64,000 nucleotides of DNA from contig NZ_JAHVAB010000082.1 of the NCBI RefSeq assembly GCF_019264445.1, forward strand, positions 1 to 64,000, given 5' to 3'. A program made the position numbers and the translations under genes. Below the pieces are notes generated by a model. The model was not told where the DNA came from. It made no database searches and was given only the letters and a program-made list of their open reading frames with translations. This document shows positions 26,233 through 35,700 of this stretch, one piece after another; position 1 is the stretch's first letter; every line of letters starts with the position of its first letter. The DNA is from Hydrogenophaga sp. Lineage in GTDB: Bacteria; Pseudomonadota; Gammaproteobacteria; Burkholderiales; Burkholderiaceae_C.

Positions 26233-26250
26233 TGCCTGACCAACCAGGCA
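26233..26250. promoter_or_regulatory. Dyad upstream of autotransporter
   Basis: TGCCTG-ACCAAC-CAGGCA forms a six-base inverted repeat about 50 bp upstream of the autotransporter start. It may be an operator or a leader hairpin; nothing more can be said. Confidence 0.3.
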
Positions 26251-26364
26251 TTGGCAAACAAAGTGATTCATCTGGCGATGCACGAGACGCCATCCGACCT
26301 CTGTTCATCTCAAGGATAGGTCACAACTTCTTACATTTCTCACGAGCCACTCTCGCAAACGCGC

Positions 26365-26378
26365 AAAGTGTGCACTTT
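26365..26378. promoter_or_regulatory. Dyad AAAGTG-TG-CACTTT
   Basis: AAAGTG (26365-26370) and CACTTT (26373-26378) form an inverted repeat with a 2-bp spacer, in the gap between metF and the autotransporter gene. It is a candidate regulator site for the autotransporter, but no known operator was recognised. Confidence 0.3.
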
Positions 26379-26385
26379 GACACCC

Positions 26386-26407
26386 GCGCACACGGCCTCG
26401 TGTGCGC
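26386..26407 (-). terminator. Hairpin downstream of metF
   Basis: GCGCACACG and CGTGTGCGC pair perfectly over nine bases around a 4-base loop, starting 12 bases after the metF stop. On the minus strand there is no U-tract, so it may be a terminator assisted by Rho or a 3' stabiliser. Confidence 0.5.
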
Positions 26408-26419
26408 TTTCGCAAACAC

Positions 26420-27250
26420 TCAGCCGCCGCTCAGCCGGCGCACGATCTCGGTGGTCGCGCCACTCTGGTTCATCGTGTAGAAGTGCAGGCCGGGCACGCC
26501 GGCATGGCGCAACTGGTCGCACAGGTCGGTGACCACGTCCAGGCCGAAAGCCTTGATCGACGCCGTGTCGTCGCCGAAGGCCTGCAGGCGCAGGCGGATC
26601 CAGCGCGGAATCTCTGCGCCACAGGCATCGGAAAAACGCATGAGCTGCGTGGAGCTGGCGATGGGCATGATGCCCGGGACCACGGGCACGTCCACGCCCA
26701 TGGCGTGAAGGTCGTCGACGTAGCGGAAGTAGGCGTCGCTGTTGAAGAAGTACTGCGTGATGCCCGAATCGGCACCGGCCTTGACCTTCGCGGCGAAGGC
26801 GTCCAGATCGGCTTGCGGCGACTTCGCCTGTGGGTGCGTTTCGGGGTAAGCCGCCACCTCGATGTGGAAGTGGTCGCCCGTCTCGGCGCGCACGAAGGCC
26901 ACGAGGTCGCTGGCGTAGCGGAACTCGCCGCCCGCGCCGTAACCGCTGGGCAGATCACCTCGCAGCGCCACCAGACGGCGGATGCCCGCAGCTTGGTAGG
27001 CCGCCAGCCGCTCGCGGATGCTCTCGCGCGACTGACCAATGCAGCTCAGGTGCGGCGCAGCCGACACGCCCTCACCCATGATCTCGGTCACGGCCTGCAG
27101 CGTGCCGTCTTGCGTGGAGCCGCCGGCACCGAAGGTGACCGAACAAAACTCCGGCTTGAGCGCATACAGCTCCTGGCGCACGGCGCGCAGTTTGACCGCG
27201 CCTTCAGGCGTCTTGGTCGGGAAAAATTCCAGGCTGATCGGAAGACTCAC
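26420..27250 (-). CDS. metF: Methylenetetrahydrofolate reductase
   Basis: A 276-residue FAD enzyme that reduces 5,10-methylene-THF to 5-methyl-THF, the methyl donor for methionine synthesis. The N-terminus SLEFFPTKTPEG, the segment FCSVTFGAGGSTQDGT, the folate/FAD region LVALRGDLP and the conserved CGAEIPRWIRLRLQAFGDD are present. It follows the tlyA-like gene by 15 bases and is the last gene of the ahcY operon, so it should be under the SAH riboswitch. Confidence 0.97.
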   Translation of the reverse strand: MSLPISLEFFPTKTPEGAVKLRAVRQELYALKPEFCSVTFGAGGSTQDGTLQAVTEIMGEGVSAAPHLSCIGQSRESIRERLAAYQAAGIRRLVALRGDLPSGYGAGGEFRYASDLVAFVRAETGDHFHIEVAAYPETHPQAKSPQADLDAFAAKVKAGADSGITQYFFNSDAYFRYVDDLHAMGVDVPVVPGIMPIASSTQLMRFSDACGAEIPRWIRLRLQAFGDDTASIKAFGLDVVTDLCDQLRHAGVPGLHFYTMNQSGATTEIVRRLSGG

Positions 27251-27265
27251 GGCCCCCTCCTTACG

Positions 27266-28018
27266 TCATTCGCTTGCCAACACAAAAAATTCACGGTTGC
27301 CGTCACCCCCGGTGATCGGGCTCTCGAAGTAGTCGCGCAGCTGCAGGCCATGCTCGGCACACGCCTGTGCAATGCGCTCGCGCACCAGCCCGTAACTGGC
27401 CGGGTCTTTCACCAGCCCGCCCTTGCCGATGTGCTCGGGCTGCAGCTCGAACTGCGGTTTGACCAGCATCAGCAGGTGCCCGCCAGAGGCCATCAAGGGC
27501 ACCAGCGCGGGCCATACCAGCGTCTGCGAGATGAACGACAGGTCGCCCACGATCAGCCCGAAGGGCGCGGCGGCGCCCGCTTGCAGGAGTTCGTCGGCCG
27601 ACAAGTCGCGCGCGTTGCACTTCTCGATGCAGACCACGCGCGGATCGCCCTTGAGCTGCGGGTGCAACTGGCCTTGACCCACATCCACACCCACCACCTG
27701 CGCGGCGCCCTGCTGCAGCAGGCAGTCGGTGAAGCCTCCGCTGCTCTGCCCCACGTCCAGACACCGCAGACCGGCCACGTGCAGCCCGGTGTGGCGCAAG
27801 GCACCTTCCAGCTTCAGGCCGCCGCGCGACACATAGCGCGTCTCGGCGGTGTCCAGCAGACGCAGCTCGGCCGAGTCCCGGAGCTCTTCGCCGTTTTTGG
27901 CGACCGCTTTCCAGTCGCCCGCCGGCAGCCGCCACTGCACACCCGCGGCGATGAGCCGCTGGGCCTGCGAGCGCGTGGCCGCCAGGCCGCGTTCGACGAG
28001 CAATTGATCAGCACGCAC
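27266..28018 (-). CDS. TlyA-family rRNA 2'-O-methyltransferase
   Basis: A 250-residue protein. Residues 1-60 are an S4 RNA-binding domain (MRADQLLVERGLAATRSQAQRLIAAGV). Residues 80-245 are an FtsJ/RrmJ-like methyltransferase with SAM motif LDVGQSSGGFTDCLLQQGA, the aspartate in VGVDVGQGQL and a catalytic lysine in LLMLVKPQFE. TlyA in mycobacteria methylates 16S and 23S rRNA; the old haemolysin name has little support. It lies between ahcY and metF, a sensible place for a SAM user, since it produces SAH. Confidence 0.88.
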   Translation of the reverse strand: MRADQLLVERGLAATRSQAQRLIAAGVQWRLPAGDWKAVAKNGEELRDSAELRLLDTAETRYVSRGGLKLEGALRHTGLHVAGLRCLDVGQSSGGFTDCLLQQGAAQVVGVDVGQGQLHPQLKGDPRVVCIEKCNARDLSADELLQAGAAAPFGLIVGDLSFISQTLVWPALVPLMASGGHLLMLVKPQFELQPEHIGKGGLVKDPASYGLVRERIAQACAEHGLQLRDYFESPITGGDGNREFFVLASE

Positions 28019-28029
28019 GTTGCTGTGCC

Positions 28030-28134
28030 CTCACCCCGCCAACAGGGATGCCGCGGAACCGCCCCTCGACGAGCTCGGGACGGGCCGCAGGCATCGCCCC
28101 CTTGACGGGGTCGCGCGAAGCGCGGCGGGAGTGA
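28030..28134. repeat. Palindromic repeat between ahcY and tlyA
   Basis: The 116-bp gap holds a dyad GATGCC (28047-28052) / GGCATC (28090-28095) and a CCCC-TTGA-CGGGG hairpin, followed by GCGCGAAGCGCGG. It resembles repeated intergenic elements seen in this bacterial family. It would form strong RNA structure inside the ahcY-metF transcript. Confidence 0.55.
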
Positions 28135-29568
<1,434 letters not shown>

Positions 29569-29614
29569 GGTTTGCTCCAGAAAGGATGGACAAACCACAT
29601 CTCGCTAGGGAGTC

Positions 29615-29646
29615 AAAAAGAACTCATCACACGGGATGTGGATGAG
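29615..29646 (-). terminator. Possible terminator overlapping the riboswitch 3' strand
   Basis: On the minus strand CTCAT and CACA pair with TGTG and ATGAG, with a single bulged C, around a five-base loop, then TTCTTTTT. The left arm CTCAT lies within the last helix of the SAH aptamer (GACGCTCATC). Ligand binding would occupy that strand and prevent the terminator, giving transcriptional activation. This mechanism is inferred. Confidence 0.5.
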
Positions 29647-29722
29647 CGTCGTTGCATGGATGGTCCGAGCCTCACGCCCCGCCGCTGAAAACTCAGTGGG
29701 GGCGCTGCAACGCTCCTCGGAT
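29642..29722 (-). ncRNA. SAH riboswitch (S-adenosylhomocysteine-sensing leader)
   Basis: The minus-strand leader of ahcY starts CCGAGGAGCGTTGCAGCG and later has GTGAGGCTCGGA and TGCAACGACGCTCATC. The pairing TCCGAG/CTCGGA closes helix P1, GCGCCCC/GGGGCG makes P2, and AGCGTTGCA pairs with TGCAACG(A)CGCT as the long pseudoknot-type helix. These are the conserved elements of the SAH riboswitch, known upstream of ahcY in beta- and gammaproteobacteria, where SAH turns expression on. The controlled genes here are ahcY, the tlyA-like gene and metF. Confidence 0.92.
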
Positions 29723-29728
29723 CGCGGG

Positions 29729-29734
29729 ATTCTA
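29729..29734 (-). promoter_or_regulatory. -10 box of the ahcY leader
   Basis: TAGAAT on the minus strand sits about seven bases before the first conserved bases of the riboswitch, placing the transcript start near 29721. No good -35 box was found at the usual distance. Confidence 0.55.
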
Positions 29735-29820
29735 CCCCAGCAAGCCCGATCTGGCCCTTGCAAAAGCCCCTGCGTGGCACCGTGAAACACCCACCCCTGT
29801 GCGAAACTGCGCGCCTTTCC

Positions 29821-30624
29821 ATGCGCACCATGACCCCTCTTGCCCTGTGGCCCGCTGCGGCCCGCGCCCGCATCCAGGGCGTGCTCACCGACATCGACGA
29901 CACCCTCACCACCGAAGGCGCCATCACGCCCGACGCGCTGGACGCGCTGCACCGCCTGCGCGCGGCCGGCCTGCCGGTCTTCGCCATCACCGGCCGGCCC
30001 GCCGGCTGGAGCGAGGGCTTTGCGCTGGCCTGGCCGGTGGATGCCATCGTGGCCGAGAACGGTGCCGTGGCGCTGTGGCGTGGCGCCAGCGGCGAACTGT
30101 GCCGCGACCACCTGCAGGACAGCGCCACGCGCGCGGTGAACTTCGAGCGCCTGCAGGCGGTGGCGCAGCGCGTGCTGCGCGAACTGCCTGCCGCGCGCCT
30201 GGCCACCGACAGCGCCGGCCGCGAGACCGACATCGCCATCGACCACAGCGAGTTTGCGCACCTGAACGAAGCCGAGATCGCGCAAGTGGTGCAACTCATG
30301 CAGCGCGAAGGCCTCAACGCCACCGTGAGCTCGATCCACATCAACGGCTGGATCGGCGACCACGACAAACTCGCCGGCGCGCGCTGGATCGTGCGCTCGC
30401 GCCTGGGCCGCGCGCTGGACAACGAGCTCGACCGCTGGGTGTACGTGGGTGACTCCACCAACGACGCGCGCATGTTCGGCCACTTTCCGCACAGCGTGGG
30501 CGTGGCCAATGTGGCGCGCTTCCAGGACGCACTCAGCCACCTGCCGCGCTATGTCGCGCGCGGCGAGCGGGGCGCGGGCTTTGCGGAAGTGGCCGACGCC
30601 GTGCTCGGCGCGCGCGCCGCATGA
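29821..30624 (+). CDS. HAD-IIB phosphatase
   Basis: A 267-residue HAD-superfamily phosphatase from the ATG at 29821 (29830 and 29758 also possible). HAD motif 1 is GVLTDIDDTLTTEG, motif 2 the threonine in FAITGRPAGW, and motif 4 the aspartates in YVGDSTNDARMFGHF, with the type IIB cap between residues 90 and 190. This subfamily removes phosphate from sugar phosphates such as sucrose-6-phosphate, trehalose-6-phosphate or mannosylglycerate phosphate. The ATGA overlap with an MFS exporter gene suggests joint translation. The substrate is not known. Confidence 0.8.
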   Translation: MRTMTPLALWPAAARARIQGVLTDIDDTLTTEGAITPDALDALHRLRAAGLPVFAITGRPAGWSEGFALAWPVDAIVAENGAVALWRGASGELCRDHLQDSATRAVNFERLQAVAQRVLRELPAARLATDSAGRETDIAIDHSEFAHLNEAEIAQVVQLMQREGLNATVSSIHINGWIGDHDKLAGARWIVRSRLGRALDNELDRWVYVGDSTNDARMFGHFPHSVGVANVARFQDALSHLPRYVARGERGAGFAEVADAVLGARAA

Positions 30625-31886
30625 GCGAGCACCCGCTGCCGCCGCACCACACCGGCGCGGCCGTGCCGCAGGCGCACACGGCGGGCCAGGCGCGGCTGGG
30701 CCTGGTCGCCATCTTCGGCTCCACCTTCTTCGAGCTGGTCGGCTATTTCATGCTCACACCGCTGCTGCTGCTGCGCCTGAAGGCCGGCGGCGAATCGACC
30801 GCGCTGGCCGGTCTGTTTGCAGCGAGCGGCTGGTTCGGCATCTTCCTCATGACGCCGTTCGCTTCGGCCATCACGCAGCGCCTGGGCCGACGGCCCACGC
30901 TGTGGCTGGCCGCATTGATCCCGGTGGTCTCCACGGCCGGGTTTGCCTTCACGTCGCTGCTGTGGCTCTGGTTCGTGTTCAAGATGGCCGCCGGCATGGC
31001 CTCGGGCTTGCGCTGGGTGTTGGCCGAAGCGATCGTGGCCGAGTTCTCGCCGCCCGGGCAACGCGGGCGTTACGTCGGCATCTTCGAGACCATGGTCGGC
31101 ATCACCTTCGTGGTGGGCCCGCTGATGCTGGCCTGGGTGGGCGCCGAGAGCGATGCAGCGCTGTGGATGGCGCTGGGCTCCATGGCCATCGGCCTGCTCT
31201 GGAGCCTGCTCATTCCGCGCCTGCCCGATGCGGCCGACGCGCACAGCGCCAAGGTCGGCCTGTCTGGCGTGTGGCATGCGCTGCTGGCGCATCCCCTCAT
31301 CATGACGGTGGGCTTCGTGGGCGGCTTCTTCGAAAGTGGCCTCACGTCCATCCTGCCGCTGTACGGCCTGGCGCTCGGGCTGGGCGCCACCGCTGCGGCG
31401 CTGCTGGTCTCGGCCAGCGGCCTGGGCAGCGCGCTCATGATGTTGCCTGCCGGCCTGCTGGCCGACCGCCTGGCCCACGACCCGCAACAGCGCTGGGGCA
31501 ACGCGCGGGCCGCGCGGCTGGTGATCATGCGGGTCTGCGCACTCATCACGTTGCTGGCCACGCTGGTCATCCCCATGGTGGCGGGCACACCCTGGCTGGC
31601 CGCGCCAGTGGCGTTTCTCTGGGGCGGCGCTGGTGGTTGCCTTTACACACTGGCCATGATCGACATCGGCTCGCGCGAAGAAGGCATCACGCTGGTGAAC
31701 AGCACCGCCGTGCTGGTGCTCTCGTACACGCTGGGCGGGGTGCTGGCGCCCGCACTGGGTGCCGCCGCGCTGCAGTGGGCGCCCACCCTGGGCTTCCCCG
31801 CGCTGCTGCTGTCGGTGGCGGGCCTGGGCTGGTGGATGTTGAGACGGGCCACATCGTCCCCATCTGAAGGAACCCCTCGGGGTTGA
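30621..31886 (+). CDS. MFS transporter
   Basis: A 421-residue major facilitator protein with about twelve transmembrane helices. The motif between helices 2 and 3 is reflected by ITQRLGRRPTLW, and a second copy appears at the half-way point as LLADRLAHDPQQRWG. It overlaps the HAD phosphatase gene by four bases. The arrangement suggests transport of a sugar or other small solute, but the direction and ligand are not visible. Confidence 0.87.
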   Translation: MSEHPLPPHHTGAAVPQAHTAGQARLGLVAIFGSTFFELVGYFMLTPLLLLRLKAGGESTALAGLFAASGWFGIFLMTPFASAITQRLGRRPTLWLAALIPVVSTAGFAFTSLLWLWFVFKMAAGMASGLRWVLAEAIVAEFSPPGQRGRYVGIFETMVGITFVVGPLMLAWVGAESDAALWMALGSMAIGLLWSLLIPRLPDAADAHSAKVGLSGVWHALLAHPLIMTVGFVGGFFESGLTSILPLYGLALGLGATAAALLVSASGLGSALMMLPAGLLADRLAHDPQQRWGNARAARLVIMRVCALITLLATLVIPMVAGTPWLAAPVAFLWGGAGGCLYTLAMIDIGSREEGITLVNSTAVLVLSYTLGGVLAPALGAAALQWAPTLGFPALLLSVAGLGWWMLRRATSSPSEGTPRG

Positions 31887-31939
31887 GCGGCTCCCACCGT
31901 AGCCCCCTGGTTGTCCGACAAAGCGAAAGGATCTCTCCC

Positions 31940-32320
31940 ATGGCCATTCCCTGGCTGGTTGCCCTGAAAGTGATCCCCTGGGGCGACGTGATCGAACACG
32001 CGCCCAAGGTGCTCAACGCCGCCCGCAAGCTGATGGACCGCCAGAAAGCACCCGCCCCCGGCGCGGCCGTGCCGGCACCGCTGGACCTGGGCGATGCGCC
32101 CCCCACGCTGGGCGAGCTGAAGAACCGCCTGATCGAGGCCCGCCAGCTGATCGACCAGCAAGCCGCCACACAGGAGCAGATGGCCGCGACCCTGGCCGAA
32201 CTCGCCGAGCAGAACGCGCGGCTGGTGGGCGCCGTGGACCTGTTGCGCAAGCGCACCCGCGTGCTGATGGCGGCGGCGCTCGTGCTGGCCGTGGGCCTGG
32301 TCTGGCTGGCCGCGCGCTGA
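31940..32320 (+). CDS. Small membrane protein with coiled coil
   Basis: A 126-residue protein of no recognised family. AAGGA lies before the ATG at 31940. It begins with a short amphipathic part (AIPWLVALKVIPWGDVIEHAPKVLNAARKLM), then a linker, a predicted coiled coil at residues 60-100 rich in glutamine and glutamate, and a C-terminal transmembrane helix VLMAAALVLAVGLVWLAA. It is probably tail-anchored in the inner membrane. It follows the MFS gene by 53 bases and ends four bases from the convergent cysteine-cluster gene. Confidence 0.65.
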   Translation: MAIPWLVALKVIPWGDVIEHAPKVLNAARKLMDRQKAPAPGAAVPAPLDLGDAPPTLGELKNRLIEARQLIDQQAATQEQMAATLAELAEQNARLVGAVDLLRKRTRVLMAAALVLAVGLVWLAAR

Positions 32321-32324
32321 GCCT

Positions 32325-32738
32325 TCAGCCCGCGCCGCCGTTGCCGCGCTCGACCTGCAGCGTGGCGTCGCACCCCACACCCGCCGCAATCCAGCGGTGC
32401 GCCAGACGCTGCACCAGCGGCGCCGCCCAGCGCCAGCGCGGGCCGAGCACCGTGCGGGTGTCGGTGAGCACGCCGCAGCGGTAGACCGCCAGGGCGCCGT
32501 CCCACCGCAGCGCGTCGCACGCGCCGAAGCGCTTGCGCGAGATCACACGCCCCAACGGGCAAGGCTCGGCCAGGCAGCACACGCCACAACCGTTGCAGGG
32601 CGCACCCAGCGCCGGCTTGGCCGGCGCCTCGGCGTGGATGTGGATGATCTCCACCCGTTCGGGTTGAGCCCGTCGAAGCCCATCCGGGCTCGCAGGCCCT
32701 TCGACGGGCTCAGGGCGAACGGAGGGACCTTTGCCCAT
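32325..32738 (-). CDS. Cysteine-cluster (YkgJ-like) protein with repeat-derived N-terminus
   Basis: A protein of up to 137 residues. The core is a metal-binding cysteine cluster CNGCGVCCLAEPCPLG followed by RFGACDALRWDG and YRCGVL, as in small YkgJ-type proteins that probably bind zinc or an Fe-S centre. From the ATG at 32738, which overlaps the uvrA stop (ATGA), the first 28 residues are translated from a palindromic repeat (VRPEPVEG and LRRAQPERV). A GTG at 32654, just after the repeat, gives MEIIHIHAEAPAKP and may be the ancestral start. Role unknown. Confidence 0.7.
   Translation of the reverse strand: MGKGPSVRPEPVEGPASPDGLRRAQPERVEIIHIHAEAPAKPALGAPCNGCGVCCLAEPCPLGRVISRKRFGACDALRWDGALAVYRCGVLTDTRTVLGPRWRWAAPLVQRLAHRWIAAGVGCDATLQVERGNGGAG
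32656..32722. repeat. [12 protein letters not shown] palindromic repeat
   Basis: The arms CGTTCGGGTTGAGCCCGTCG and CCTTCGACGGGCTCAGGGCG face each other around a short centre and end in CGAACG. It is the same family as the copies in uvrA and the formate dehydrogenase alpha gene. It lies at the start of the cysteine-cluster gene. Confidence 0.85.
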
Positions 32739-35700
32739 CACGCCCGCGCCAGCACCGGAGCGAGCACCTTGCCCGTGTGCGTGCCCAGGCGCACCACCTC
32801 GTCGGGCGGCGCGGCGGCCACGATGCGGCCACCGCCCTGACCGCCTTCGGGCCCGAGGTCCACGATCCAGTCGGCTTCGGCCATCACGTCCAGGTCGTGC
32901 TCGATCACCACCACGCTGTGGCCACCGTCCACCAGGCGGTGCAGCACGCGGATGAGTTTTTCCACGTCGGCCATGTGCAGGCCCACCGTGGGTTCGTCCA
33001 GCACGTACAGCGTGTGCGGTGGCTTCTGGCCGCGGCGCGTGATGTCGTCGCGCACCTTGCTGAGCTCGGTCACCAGCTTGATGCGCTGCGCCTCGCCGCC
33101 ACTGAGCGTGGGGCTGGGCTGGCCCAGCGTGAGGTAACCCAGGCCCACGTCTTTGAGCAACTGCAGCGGGTGGCTGATGTTGGGCATGGAGGCGAAGAAT
33201 TCCACCGCCTCGTCCACCTCCATCTGCAGCACGTCGCCGATGCTCTTGCCCTTCCAGGTGACGGCCAGCGTTTCGGGGTTGAAGCGCGCGCCGGAGCACA
33301 CCTCGCAGGGCACCTTCACGTCGGGCAGGAAGCTCATCTCGATCGTGCGCATGCCCTGGCCTTCGCAGCCCGGACAGCGGCCTTCGCCGGTGTTGAAGCT
33401 GAAGCGGCCCGGGCCGTAGCCGCGCGCCTTGGCCTCGAGCGTGTCGGCAAACAGCTTGCGCACCGTGTCCCAGAAGCCGATGTAGGTGGCGGGGCAGCTG
33501 CGCGGCGTCTTGCCAATCGGCGTCTGGTCGACTTCGAGCACACGGTCCACCGTTTCGGTGCCGATGAGCTTGTCGCAACCGGTCCAGGTGGGGCGCGTGC
33601 CCTTGTCCCAGGCGGTGCGCCCGGCCTGCGTGGAGCGCATGGCGACGGCGCTGGCGGCGTTGCTCAGCAGCACGTCGCGCGCCAGCGTGGATTTGCCCGA
33701 ACCCGACACCCCGGTGATGACCACCAGCCGCTGCAGCGGCACGGCGGCATCGAGCTGGTTCAGGTTGTGCAGCCGCGCGCCGCGCACCTGCAGCCAGTGG
33801 GCGCCATCGGCCGGCACCGGTGGCACCGGGCGCCGCGCCTGCAGCGGGTGCTTCATGGCGTGCAGCAGGTAGCGCCCGGTGACGGACTCGGCGTTCGCCG
33901 ACAGGTCGCTCACCGACCCCTGCGCCACCACGCGCCCGCCGCGTTTGCCCGCGCTGGGGCCAATGTCGATGATGTGGTCGGCGCGGCGGATGGTGTCCTC
34001 GTCGTGCTCCACCACCACCAGCGTGTTGCCCATGTCGCCGAGCTTGTGCAGCGCGTTGAGCAGGATCGCGTTGTCGCGCGCGTGCAGGCCGATGGTGGGC
34101 TCGTCGAGCACGTAGCACACGCCCTGCAGGTTGCTGCCCAGCTGCGCGGCCAGGCGGATGCGCTGCGCCTCGCCACCCGACAGGGTCGGCGCGCCACGGT
34201 CGAGCGTGAGGTAGTTCAGGCCGACCTCTTCCAGGAAGGCCAGGCGGCCTTCGATTTCGGGCAGCAGGTCGCGCGCGATGTCGGTTTCACGCGTGCTCAT
34301 CGCAAAGTCGTACACGGGCAGCGCTGCCATGCGTTCGGGCTGAGCCCCGCCCCGTTCGGGCTGAGCCTGTCGAAGCCCCAGCGTGCCTGGATGCCCTTCG
34401 ACAAGCTCAGGGCGAACGGGGTGCGTGGGCTCAGGGCGAACGGAGGTGGTGGGTATCGAGGACACAGGGAAGTTCATCAACCCGCGCACCCAGGCGCGCA
34501 CCTCGCGCACCGACAGCCGCGCCACGTCCGTGATGCCCACGCCCGCGAAGCGCACCGCGCGGGCCTGGGCGTTCAGCCGGGTGCCTTCGCAGGTGGGGCA
34601 GGCTTCGTCCACGAGGTCGTCCACCTCGGGTTCGGCGAAGCTCTGCTCGCGGCCTTTTTCCTTGTCGTCGCGCACCGAGTCGTCGAGCGCCTTGCGCTGG
34701 TCGCGCGAAAGCTTCACGCCCGTGCCCACGCAGTCCGGGCACCAGCCGTGCTTGCTGTTGTACGAAAACAGGCGCGGGTCGAGCTCGGGGTAGCTGGTGG
34801 CGCACACCGGGCAGGCGCGCGTGGTGGAAAACACCTCCAGCGTGCCCAGCTCGCGCGTGGAGGTGCCGTCGGCCAGCGCCTGTGCCAGGCCATCCAGCGG
34901 GGTGAGCACGTGCACCACGCCCTTGCCGATTTCCAGCGCCTTGTTCAGCTGCTGACGCAGCGCGACTTCGCCTTCGGCGCTCACCACGAAGTCGGCCACC
35001 GGCAGTTCGATGGTGTGTTCCTTGAAACGGTCGATGCGCGGGAAGCCGGTGGTGGGCAGAAACTCGCCGTCCACGCGCAGGTGCGTGTGGCCGCGCGGGC
35101 GCGCCCAGTCGGCCAGCTCGGTGTAGACGCCCTTGCGGTTGACCACCAGCGGCGCGAGCAGGCCGATGTGCTGGCCCTTGTAGCGCTTGAGGATGGCCGC
35201 CGCAATGCTGTCGGCGCTTTGCGGCATGACGGCCGCGCCATCGTGCACGCAGTGCTGGGTGCCCAGCTTCACATAGAGCAGGCGCAGGAAGTGCCACACC
35301 TCGGTGGTGGTCCCCACGGTGGACTTGCGCCCGCCGCGGCTGAGCCGCTGCTCGATGGCCACGGTGGGCGGAATGCCGTAGACCGCGTCCACCTCGGGGC
35401 GGCCTGCGGGCTGCACGATGCTGCGCGCGTAGGCGTTGAGGCTTTCCAGATAGCGGCGCTGGCCTTCGTTGAACAGGATGTCGAACGCCAGCGTGGACTT
35501 GCCCGAGCCGCTCACGCCAGAGATCACGTTGAAGCGCCCGCGCGGAATGTTCACGCTCAGGTTCTTGAGGTTGTGTTCCTTGGCGTTGACGATGCGGATG
35601 GCGTTGCCGTGCGCGTCGCCGCGCTGCGCAGCGGCTTTCAGCCCGCTGGACGGGCTCAGGCGGGCCTGCGGCAGGCCTTCGCGCACCGCGTGCACTTCGC

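Noticed and set aside
23428-26319. Long plus-strand open frame opposite the autotransporter
   Set aside because: It is a shadow of the minus-strand beta-barrel and passenger genes; no motif and no ribosome site.
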